Shown: positions 7,055 through 13,458 of the stretch, piece after piece
How positions within the stretch are numbered: the stretch's first letter is position 1
How the letters are laid out: each line of letters opens with the position of its first letter
Assembly: GCF_047807365.1 (NCBI RefSeq)
Contig: NZ_JBLOUI010000053.1
Span: 1 to 15,058 of the forward strand
Direction: 5' to 3'
DNA: 15,058 bases
DNA from: Peptacetobacter sp900539645
GTDB lineage: Bacteria; Bacillota; Clostridia; Peptostreptococcales; Peptostreptococcaceae
Made by a program: the position numbers and the translations under genes
Notes under the pieces: generated by a model
Told to the model about the DNA's origin: nothing
The model's database searches: none
The model's input: only the letters and a program-made list of their open reading frames with translations

Positions 7055-7900
7055 TTAAGCTAATCTAAAAGTGAAATTATCTATAAGTCTAGTTTTACCT
7101 ATATAAACAGCTATAGCAACTAAAACATCTCTTTCAACAGATTCTACAGGCTGAAGAGTTTCGCTATCAACTATTTCTATATAATCTGCTTTAGCTAGAG
7201 GTTCTGCATTTATTTCACTTTCTATAAGGTCTCTTATTTCACTTACACATCTTAAACCGTCTTCCATAGCAGATTTAGCTTTTGTAAGGCTTCTATTAAG
7301 TACAAGAGCAGCTACTCTTTCTTCAGGTGAAAGATAAGTATTTCTTGAGCTCTTAGCAAGACCGTCAGCTTCTCTAACTATTGGGCATCCTACTATTTCA
7401 ACATCCATACTTAAATCTCTAACCATTCTTTTTATTATGGCTAGCTGCTGAGCATCTTTTTCACCGAAGTATGCTCTATCAGGAGTAACTATATTTAAGA
7501 ATTTAGAAACAACTAAGCAAACTCCACCGAAATGAACTGGTCTTTTAGCTCCACATAAACCTTTTGATAATCCTTCAACATTTACAGTTGTGCATTTATC
7601 AGGGAAGTACATTTCTTCTGGTTCTGGATTAAAAACTAAATTAGCTCCAGCATCTGTACAAAGAGCGTAGTCTTTCTGTATATCTCTTGGATAATCTTCG
7701 TAATCTTCATTTGGTCCGAACTGAGTTGGGTTTACGAATACGCTGACAACTACTCTATCGTTTTCTGAAACAGCTTTTTCTATTAATGATCTATGTCCTT
7801 CGTGAAGATATCCCATAGTAGGTACGTATCCTACAGTAAGTCCTTCTTTTCTCCAGGCTTTAACCTGTTCTCTAACTTCTTTTATTGTATGTACTAACAT
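7055..7900 (-). CDS. panC: Pantothenate synthetase (pantoate--beta-alanine ligase)
   Basis: This enzyme joins pantoate and beta-alanine with ATP, through a pantoyl-adenylate, to give pantothenate, the vitamin B5 precursor of coenzyme A. At 281 residues it has the normal length. Visible motifs are PTMGYLHEGHRSL (27-39) with the nucleotide-binding HEGH at 33-36, FVNPTQFGPNEDY (55-67), FGEKDAQQL (145-153), and KSSRN (183-187), which corresponds to the KMSKS-like loop. It is the last gene of the panG-panB-panC transcript, 53 bases after panB. It has its own GGAGA about nine bases before the ATG, and a terminator follows at 6934-6982. No panD gene follows, so beta-alanine must be made by an enzyme encoded elsewhere or taken up. 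Confidence 0.97.
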   Translation of the reverse strand: MLVHTIKEVREQVKAWRKEGLTVGYVPTMGYLHEGHRSLIEKAVSENDRVVVSVFVNPTQFGPNEDYEDYPRDIQKDYALCTDAGANLVFNPEPEEMYFPDKCTTVNVEGLSKGLCGAKRPVHFGGVCLVVSKFLNIVTPDRAYFGEKDAQQLAIIKRMVRDLSMDVEIVGCPIVREADGLAKSSRNTYLSPEERVAALVLNRSLTKAKSAMEDGLRCVSEIRDLIESEINAEPLAKADYIEIVDSETLQPVESVERDVLVAIAVYIGKTRLIDNFTFRLA

Positions 7901-7953
7901 CTTAATTCTCCAATCTAATTTTTTATAAAGTTGTAATCTTATATTTTATATTA

Positions 7954-8781
7954 TTAATAAAGTTTTTTAAGTTCTTCTTCATCTATTTTGAAAGTATGTT
8001 TCTGTTCTGGGAATGAGCAGTTTTCAACTTCTTCTATATATTCACATATAGCATCTCTCATAACTTTACCAGTATTAGCATACTGTTTAACGAATTTTGG
8101 AACGAAGTCGTCAAACATTCCAAGCATATCCTGATAAACAAGTATCTGTCCGTCGCAATCAACACCAGCACCGATTCCTATAGTAGGGATTGAAACAGCT
8201 TCAGTTATTAATTTTGCTATTGCGGCAGGAACACCTTCAAGTACTATTGAGAAAGCTCCAGCTTCTTCAAGAAGTTTAGCGTCTTCTATTAATTGTCTAG
8301 CTGCTTCTTCAGTTTTTCCCTGAACTTTGAATCCACCAAATGCGTTAACAGACTGAGGAGTAAGTCCTAAATGTCCCATAACTGGTATCTGAGCATCTAC
8401 TATCGCTTTAACCTGTTTAGCTACAGTTGCTCCACCTTCAAGTTTAACTGCGTGTGCGCCACCTTCTTTTACGATTCTACCTGCATTTCTTACAGCATCT
8501 TCTATAGATACATGGTATGAAAGGAATGGCATATCTCCAACTATTAATGCATTTTTAGCACCTTTTTTAACTGCTCTAGTGTGGTAGATTATGTCTTCAA
8601 CAGTAACTCCAAGAGTATCTTCATCTCCTTTGATAACCATACCAAGAGAGTCACCAACTAATATTCCGTTTATTCCGCAGCTATCTATTATTTTAGCCAT
8701 TGAATAGTCGTATGCAGTTAACATACTTAATTTTTTACCTTCTTCTTTTGCTTTTTTGAATGATAATACAGTGTTTTTCAT
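7954..8781 (-). CDS. panB: 3-methyl-2-oxobutanoate hydroxymethyltransferase (ketopantoate synthase)
   Basis: This enzyme transfers a one-carbon unit from 5,10-methylene-tetrahydrofolate to 2-oxoisovalerate, making ketopantoate, the first committed step to pantothenate. The 275 residues form the expected TIM-barrel length. The magnesium ligands are visible as D44 in LVGDSLG, D83 in VGDMPF and E115 in KLEGG, with H137 in GHLGLTPQS and the catalytic E182 in LEGVP. IGIGAG (201-206) is the usual C-terminal barrel motif. Its ATG overlaps the panG stop by one base (TAATG), with GGAGG at 8791-8795 inside panG, so translation of the two is coupled. The product is the substrate for the reductase that panG is proposed to encode. 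Confidence 0.97.
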   Translation of the reverse strand: MKNTVLSFKKAKEEGKKLSMLTAYDYSMAKIIDSCGINGILVGDSLGMVIKGDEDTLGVTVEDIIYHTRAVKKGAKNALIVGDMPFLSYHVSIEDAVRNAGRIVKEGGAHAVKLEGGATVAKQVKAIVDAQIPVMGHLGLTPQSVNAFGGFKVQGKTEEAARQLIEDAKLLEEAGAFSIVLEGVPAAIAKLITEAVSIPTIGIGAGVDCDGQILVYQDMLGMFDDFVPKFVKQYANTGKVMRDAICEYIEEVENCSFPEQKHTFKIDEEELKKLY

Positions 8782-9671
8782 TATTCTATTCCTCCGAGTA
8801 ATTTTAAAAGTTCGCTATATTTTTCTGATGATTGTACAAGCTTTTCAAGAGAGTCTTTGTTTTCACCAAATTCTCTTTCAGCTTTAAGTTTTAATAAATT
8901 CATAGAAAGATTTTTATATATTTCTATATCACTATCCTTTAATACAGATAGATGTTTTTCTACAGGAGATACATCACCTCTAGCAACAGGTCCTGTCAAG
9001 GAAAGTCTATATCCTTTTTCTTTTATATTGTTTATATTTCCTGTAATAAGAGGGTAAAGTGCTTCAAAAGCTTCAGTTTCAGAAAGTCCCAAATCTGTTA
9101 GATATCCAGTTCCAATATTGAAAAGAGATAGAGCTAGATTTGAAACAACTACACTTGCTAAATGGTACTTAGCAGATGAATCTGATCCTCTAGTGAAGTA
9201 TTTATTGCCTAAAGAATCCATAAGTTTTATAACATCTGAGTCCTTAGATACATTTTTACCTTCTACAGAGAAATATACGTTATTTAATTGTTCTAAGTCT
9301 GTGAATTTATTAGAAAATGCAAACATTGGATGTATAGAATAGATTGATGCACCTGAATTTTCTGCACTAGAAAGAACATCTGATGGAATAGAGCCACTTG
9401 TATGGCAAACTGATTTTCCAGTCAGATTGTATTTTGAGATTTGATTGTTTATTTCTGAAATTATGTCGTCGGGAGTTGTAATTATTATAATATTACTTTT
9501 ATTGATTAAATCTTCTAAGTTTGAAAAAGCTATAGAGTCTGTTAGACTAGCAGCTTCGTTTAATGAATCTGGATTACGTCCGTAAAAACCAGAGATATTT
9601 ATATTTTTATTTTTAAAATATCTAGCGAGTGAAACGCCAACTTTTCCAGGTCCGATAAATCCTATAGACAT
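8781..9671 (-). CDS. panG: Rossmann-like/DUF2520 protein, probable ketopantoate reductase PanG
   Basis: A 296-residue NAD(P)-dependent protein of the Rossmann-like plus DUF2520 family. The dinucleotide-binding turn is GFIGPGKVG (4-12), followed by a second strand ending in GFYGRN. HTSGS (90-94), SIHPMF (112-117), KYHLASVVVSN (168-178) and LTGPVARGD (225-233) are family-like conserved blocks, the last two in the helical C-terminal domain. It is the first gene of an operon with panB and panC, which supplies the role: reduction of ketopantoate to pantoate, the step of classical PanE. From memory, an alternative reductase called PanG was described in Francisella, with functional relatives in Clostridioides and Enterococcus. 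I infer that this is a member. The ribosome-binding site GGAGGTGAT (9678-9686) is strong and six bases from the ATG. Confidence 0.78.
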   Translation of the reverse strand: MSIGFIGPGKVGVSLARYFKNKNINISGFYGRNPDSLNEAASLTDSIAFSNLEDLINKSNIIIITTPDDIISEINNQISKYNLTGKSVCHTSGSIPSDVLSSAENSGASIYSIHPMFAFSNKFTDLEQLNNVYFSVEGKNVSKDSDVIKLMDSLGNKYFTRGSDSSAKYHLASVVVSNLALSLFNIGTGYLTDLGLSETEAFEALYPLITGNINNIKEKGYRLSLTGPVARGDVSPVEKHLSVLKDSDIEIYKNLSMNLLKLKAEREFGENKDSLEKLVQSSEKYSELLKLLGGIE

Positions 9672-9773
9672 AATGGTATCACCTCCAAACTAGTGTGATC
9701 CAAATCCCGATTTTCAGAAATATTTTTTAATGCTTAAAAATAGGTACAGTTCTATAATATAGATACTATCCAA

Positions 9774-9801
9774 ATAATATTTTAGCACCATAATTATTCA
9801 A
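9774..9801 (-). promoter_or_regulatory. Possible promoter of the pan operon
   Basis: On the - strand, TTGAAT (9801-9796), a 16-base spacer and TATTAT (9779-9774). This would give a leader of about 95 bases before panG. The region is AT-rich and other -10-like sequences occur, including one near 9753-9758, so the choice is tentative. No repressor site or known riboswitch was recognised in the leader. Confidence 0.35.
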
Positions 9802-10009
9802 TAACAATATGAAGGAACAAAGTAACGTTGTCAAAAGAAATATAAATTATAACTATTATTGAATAAATAAAAATTTGAACTTATGATAGAAACAACTTTT
9901 TTTATTTTTCCTTGATGAAAGTATTTGTTTATGATATCATAGTATAGTAATTCACAATGACATTTTTAATAAAAAGTGTTTTTTGATAATTAAATACGGT
10001 TATAATTTT
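9802..10009 (+). promoter_or_regulatory. AT-rich upstream region of the SRP RNA gene with promoter-like elements
   Basis: No gene is seen here. TATAAT at 10001-10006 is well placed to start the SRP RNA, but its -35 is weak. A second candidate further up is TTGATG (9912-9917) with a 17-base spacer to TATCAT (9935-9940). That -10 lies in the palindrome ATGATATCAT (9931-9940). Between them an A/T-only hairpin (ACATTTTT 9960-9967 with AAAAGTGT 9973-9980) is followed by TTTT. Confidence 0.4.
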
Positions 10010-10277
10010 GCTGTACTAGATGGGGAGGTAGCGGCACCCTGTAACCTGCAATCCGCTATAGCAGGGTTGAACTCCATCTGGAGGATTTGTAATTGAAGTG
10101 CAGTCTTTATTTACTTGGTGTTGACGCTCAGGTCCTGGGCAATGGAAGCTTGTGAATCCCGTCAGATCTGGAAGGAAGCAGCGGTAAGCAATCCCTTCTG
10201 TGTGACTCAGGGATGCCTTGGCTGAGCTAAGTGATAAGGCAACGGCTTTGAGGAAAAGACGATAGATGGTGTACAGC
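10010..10277 (+). ncRNA. ffs: Signal recognition particle RNA, large (Alu-containing) type
   Basis: The RNA scaffold of SRP binds Ffh and targets nascent membrane and secreted proteins. The ends pair as GCTGTAC (10010-10016) with GTACAGC (10271-10277). The 5' Alu-like part contains TGTAACC (10040-10046), the conserved U-turn motif, within GGTAGCGGCACCC. The domain IV hairpin that binds Ffh is clear: GGTCCTGGGCAATGG on the left side and GGAAGGAAGCAGCGGTAA at 10170-10187. The length of about 268 bases is that of the Bacillus/Clostridium form, not the short E. coli 4.5S form. Ends are set from the terminal helix and are accurate to a few bases. Confidence 0.95.
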
Positions 10278-10293
10278 TTATTTTTTTAATAGC

Positions 10294-10328
10294 AAATCCC
10301 TTATTATATTAATGAAGGGATTTTTTTT
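10294..10328 (+). terminator. Intrinsic terminator downstream of ffs
   Basis: AAATCCCTT (10294-10302) pairs with AAGGGATTT (10315-10323), with a 12-base loop and a T-run to 10328. It separates the SRP RNA from dnaX. Confidence 0.88.
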
Positions 10329-10420
10329 ATTCTTATATTACAAATAGTAATAATGGATAAATTTAGAAGAAATTATGATATTTTGATTAAACAATAATTT
10401 ATTATAAAGGGGTGTGGTAT

Positions 10421-12100
10421 ATGCATAAGGCATTGTACAGAGAATATAGACCTCAAAAGTTTTCTGATGTTGTAGGACAGGAACATATTATTAGAACATT
10501 AAAAAATGAGATAATGTCGGGAAATATTGCACACGCATACATGTTCAGTGGGACAAGAGGTACTGGTAAAACTACAGCAGCAAAGATTTTTGCTAGAGCT
10601 GTAAACTGTTTAAATCCTAAAGATGGGGAGCCATGTAATGAGTGTGAGTCTTGTAGAGCGATATTAAATGATAGCACTGTAGATATTTTTGAGATAGATG
10701 CAGCGTCAAATAATAGCGTCGATGATGTTAGAGAGATTAGGGAGAGTGTAAAATATACTCCAGCAAATTCTAAATACAAGGTATATATTATAGACGAGGC
10801 TCATATGCTTTCAAAAGGTGCTAGTAACGCGCTTTTAAAGACAATTGAAGAGCCACCAGAGTATGTAGTGTTTATTTTTGCAACTACAGAGCCTAATAAG
10901 ATGATTCCTACAGTTCTTTCTAGATGTCAGAGATTTGATTTTAAGAGAATTACTGTAGAAGAGATGAAAGAAAGAATGAGATACATATGCTCTAAAGAGG
11001 GAGTAGAAGTCGAGGAAGATGCACTTTCTGTTATAGCGAGAAACTCTCAGGGAGCACTTAGGGATGCGCTTAGTATTTTGGATAGATGTATTTTATTTGG
11101 AGATAAGCATTTAAAATACGAGGATGTTGTTGAAATTCTGGGTATTGTAAATGTAGATGAGATATTTGGCTTAGCAGATGATATTATAACGCACAATGTT
11201 GCAGCCGCACTTAAGAAGATAGATTCGTTTATTTCTATTGGTAAGGATATAGAGATTTTATCGTCTGAGCTACTTGAGCATATGAGAAATCTTATGATAT
11301 GTTTAGCAGCTGGAGATAGTGCTAAAGAAATTATATCTGTTTCAGATGATGAGTTTGATAGAATGAAAAAAAGCATAGAAAATACAGATATTGATAATGT
11401 CATAAGAATTATAAATATTTTATCTGAGATTCAGAATAATTTAAAATACGCTACAGATAAGAGAACAATTTTTGAAGTAGGTATTATCAAGACTATTAAG
11501 CCTACTTATGATACAAATAAGGAAGCTCTTGAAGAGAGGGTTAAATATTTAGAGAAGATTATAGAAAGTGGCAATATAACAGTTTCTACAAGAAAAGCTG
11601 AGCTTTTAGATGGTGAAGATGTTTCTGATGAGGCTGAAGAAGAAATTGTTAAACCTAAAAAATCTAAGACGTCTCAGAGTAAGTCTAGCTCTAAGAAGTC
11701 CAAGAAATACGAAGAGATGAAGAGTGAAGACCTTAAAAAGATTGAGCGGCTTTGGGATAAGATTCTTGATAAGATGAAACAGGATAGAAAGATGCCTGTT
11801 AGAGCAATGCTTCTTGAAAAGAAAAATCTTAAAGAACACAATGGTGTGCTGTATATAATTTTTGGCGAAAAATTTGCTTTTGCTAAGAAGAGTTTGAGCG
11901 ACCATGGAAATTCAGAGTATATAGAAAGTGTTGTTAAGGATATTGTTCATAAGAATTTTTCAGTTAAGGTTATTTTAGAGTCTGAAGCTGATATGATAAA
12001 TATGGATATTGAAAAAGAAGAAGATAAGGGAGAGGAGCTACTAAAACAGGTTGTAGATCCGGAGCTTATTGAGGTAAGGGATAGTATGGACGAAGAATAA
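10421..12100 (+). CDS. dnaX: DNA polymerase III subunit gamma/tau
   Basis: The clamp-loader ATPase that loads the beta sliding clamp and tethers polymerase III. 559 residues from ATG 10421; this start is chosen over a GTG nine bases upstream because AAAGGGGTG (10406-10414) is at the right distance and MHKALYREYRPQ is the usual N-terminus. Walker A is GTRGTGKT (44-51). The zinc-binding cysteines are C63, C72, C75 and C78, and Walker B is DEAH (125-128). The SRC arginine-finger motif is at 167-169. Domain III lies at about 240-365. A charged Lys/Ser/Glu-rich linker (about 395-437) leads to the tau-specific C-terminal part (about 440-559). A T-AAA-AAG at 11734-11740 would give a TGA stop two codons later in the -1 frame, but it is a poor slippery site. 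It sits after ffs and before ybaB-recR, the standard Firmicutes order. Confidence 0.97.
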   Translation: MHKALYREYRPQKFSDVVGQEHIIRTLKNEIMSGNIAHAYMFSGTRGTGKTTAAKIFARAVNCLNPKDGEPCNECESCRAILNDSTVDIFEIDAASNNSVDDVREIRESVKYTPANSKYKVYIIDEAHMLSKGASNALLKTIEEPPEYVVFIFATTEPNKMIPTVLSRCQRFDFKRITVEEMKERMRYICSKEGVEVEEDALSVIARNSQGALRDALSILDRCILFGDKHLKYEDVVEILGIVNVDEIFGLADDIITHNVAAALKKIDSFISIGKDIEILSSELLEHMRNLMICLAAGDSAKEIISVSDDEFDRMKKSIENTDIDNVIRIINILSEIQNNLKYATDKRTIFEVGIIKTIKPTYDTNKEALEERVKYLEKIIESGNITVSTRKAELLDGEDVSDEAEEEIVKPKKSKTSQSKSSSKKSKKYEEMKSEDLKKIERLWDKILDKMKQDRKMPVRAMLLEKKNLKEHNGVLYIIFGEKFAFAKKSLSDHGNSEYIESVVKDIVHKNFSVKVILESEADMINMDIEKEEDKGEELLKQVVDPELIEVRDSMDEE

Positions 12101-12163
12101 AATTTATTATTATTGCTTAAAGGTTGAATAAGTAATAAAATAAATTATGACTGAATTAGTACT

Positions 12164-12178
12164 GCTGATATAATCAGC
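12164..12178 (+). promoter_or_regulatory. Palindrome overlapping an extended -10, upstream of ybaB-recR
   Basis: GCTGAT-ATA-ATCAGC is a perfect inverted repeat that contains TGATATAAT (12166-12174), an extended -10 element. The expected -35 position is weak. It could let the ybaB-recR genes be transcribed independently of dnaX, and the symmetry could be a regulator site or coincidence. Confidence 0.4.
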
Positions 12179-12232
12179 TTACATAGAATATAATAAATAG
12201 AATAAATAATTTTTAATTAGGAGGAATTTGGA

Positions 12233-12586
12233 ATGGCTAAAAAAGGATTCCCAGGTGGAATGCCTGGTATGGGCGGAATGAACATGAATAAAATGTTAAA
12301 ACAGGCTCAGAAAATGCAGGAAGATATGGCAAAAGCTCAGAAAGAGTTAGAAGAAAAAGAAGTGGAAGCATCAGTTGGTGGAGGAGCTGTTACTGTTAAG
12401 GTAAACGGTAAGAAAGAACTAGTTTCTATAAGTATAAAAGAAGAAGTTGTAGATCCAGATGATGTTGAAATGTTAGAGGATTTAGTTTTAAGTGCTGTTA
12501 ATGAGGCTCTTAGAAATATAGATAATCTTCAGGCTAATCAGATGAACAAACTTACAGGTGGAATGAATATACCAGGATTATTCTAG
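12233..12586 (+). CDS. ebfC: YbaB/EbfC family nucleoid-associated protein
   Basis: A small DNA-binding protein of 117 residues that forms dimers with a tweezer-like shape and binds the nucleoid; it is nearly always encoded between dnaX and recR. The sequence shows a Gly/Met-rich start (GFPGGMPGMGGMNM), a long helix with NKMLKQAQKMQEDMAKAQKE (19-38), a beta hairpin around GGGAVTVKVNGKKELVSISI (49-68), then a C-terminal helix with LVLSAVNEALRN. AGGAGG at about 12221-12226 precedes the ATG. The Met/Gly-rich N- and C-terminal tails are typical. Its stop codon overlaps the recR ribosome-binding site, so the pair is probably translationally coupled. Confidence 0.95.
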   Translation: MAKKGFPGGMPGMGGMNMNKMLKQAQKMQEDMAKAQKELEEKEVEASVGGGAVTVKVNGKKELVSISIKEEVVDPDDVEMLEDLVLSAVNEALRNIDNLQANQMNKLTGGMNIPGLF

Positions 12587-12594
12587 GTGATATG

Positions 12595-13194
12595 ATGCAG
12601 GTATATACAGAACCGATTACTAGATTAATAGAGGAATTTTCAAAATTACCTGGAGTTGGAAGAAAGACAGCTCAGAGATTAGCTTTTCATGTTGTTAATA
12701 TGAATAATAACGATGTTGAAGCATTGGCAAAGGCTATTGTCGATGCAAAGAGAGAGATTAGATACTGCTCGATTTGTTGTAATATAACAGATACAGATCC
12801 ATGCAGTATGTGTTCAAATAAAAATAGAGATAAGAGTGTTATTTGTGTTGTTGAGGACCCAAGAGATGTGGCAGCTATGGAGAGAACTAAGGACTATAAT
12901 GGTCTTTATCATGTTCTTCATGGGGTTATTTCTCCAATGGATGGTGTGGGGCCAGATATGATTAAGATTAAGGAACTTTTGGTTAGACTTTCTAATCAGG
13001 ATGTTAAAGAGATAATTATGGCTACCAATCCAACAGTTGAAGGTGAGGCTACAGCTATGTATATTGCTAGACTTGTTAAACCTATGGGTATAAAGGTCAC
13101 TAGAATTGCACATGGGCTACCAGTAGGTGGGGATTTAGAGTATGCAGATGAGGTTACAATTTCAAAGGCACTTGAAGGAAGAAGAGAGATATAA
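12595..13194 (+). CDS. recR: Recombination mediator protein RecR
   Basis: RecR works with RecO and RecF to load RecA on gapped DNA. The 199-residue protein contains a helix-hairpin-helix segment KLPGVGRKTAQRLAFHV (17-33), a zinc site with C58, C61, C70 and C73, and a Toprim domain from VICVVEDPRD (82-91). The C-terminal segment includes NPTVEGEATAMYIARL and AHGLPVGGDLEYAD, both highly conserved in RecR. Two adjacent ATG codons exist (12592 and 12595). The second is preferred because AGGTGA (12585-12590) lies only one base from the first but four from the second, and MQVYTEPI starts like other RecR proteins. It overlaps the ybaB stop region upstream and the small ORF downstream. Confidence 0.97.
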   Translation: MQVYTEPITRLIEEFSKLPGVGRKTAQRLAFHVVNMNNNDVEALAKAIVDAKREIRYCSICCNITDTDPCSMCSNKNRDKSVICVVEDPRDVAAMERTKDYNGLYHVLHGVISPMDGVGPDMIKIKELLVRLSNQDVKEIIMATNPTVEGEATAMYIARLVKPMGIKVTRIAHGLPVGGDLEYADEVTISKALEGRREI

Positions 13195-13388
13195 TGAATA
13201 TCGGAAAAGAATACGATTTTGATGAAGGTTTAGCTATGGATATTATCACTAAAAAGAGAGTGAATAAACCAAAGCAGAAGGCATCTTCTAAGAAGAAGTA
13301 TAAGAATGTTGAGGGTTCTTTTAGAAATAATGCTAAGAATTATCAGTATGATTATGAAGAGGATTATTATGAACCTGAGAATAAATAG
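13194..13388 (+). CDS. Small charged protein of unknown function, coupled to recR
   Basis: A 64-residue ORF whose ATG overlaps the recR stop codon (TAATG), the arrangement of translational coupling. The same overlap occurs at panG-panB in this window, which supports it being real. The protein is soluble, with no membrane segment or signal peptide. The middle is Lys-rich (KKRVNKPKQKASSKKKYKN, 20-38) and the end is acidic and Tyr-rich (YQYDYEEDYYEPE, 50-62), so charge is strongly separated. No family was recognised. In Bacillus the genes after recR are yaaL and bofA, and this does not resemble either. The ribosome-binding sequence is a purine-rich GGAAGAAGAGAG within recR. It is followed directly by a terminator. 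Confidence 0.6.
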   Translation: MNIGKEYDFDEGLAMDIITKKRVNKPKQKASSKKKYKNVEGSFRNNAKNYQYDYEEDYYEPENK

Positions 13389-13418
13389 TTTTAAATTTGA
13401 ATAGTGTTAGATATTAAG

Positions 13419-13458
13419 AAAGGGACTGTTATCTATTAAGATTTCAGTCCCTTTTTTT
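13419..13458. terminator. Terminator between convergent recR operon and glycosyltransferase gene
   Basis: AAAGGGACTG (13419-13428) and CAGTCCCTTT (13445-13454) form a 10-bp stem with a 16-base loop and a T-run to 13458. The T-run meets the stop codon of the - strand gene. On the - strand the stem is followed by a weaker TTCTTAAT tail, so it may work in both directions. Confidence 0.85.

Noticed and set aside
9672..9770. Riboswitch in the pan operon leader
   Set aside because: I could not find conserved elements of any known riboswitch class, and no clear terminator hairpin precedes panG.
10453..10779. Antisense ORF opposite the dnaX ATPase domain
   Set aside because: It mirrors the conserved dnaX coding region and shows no independent motif or start signal.
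12101..12146. AT-only imperfect inverted repeat after dnaX
   Set aside because: The arms contain almost no G or C and no T-run follows, so it is not a convincing terminator.
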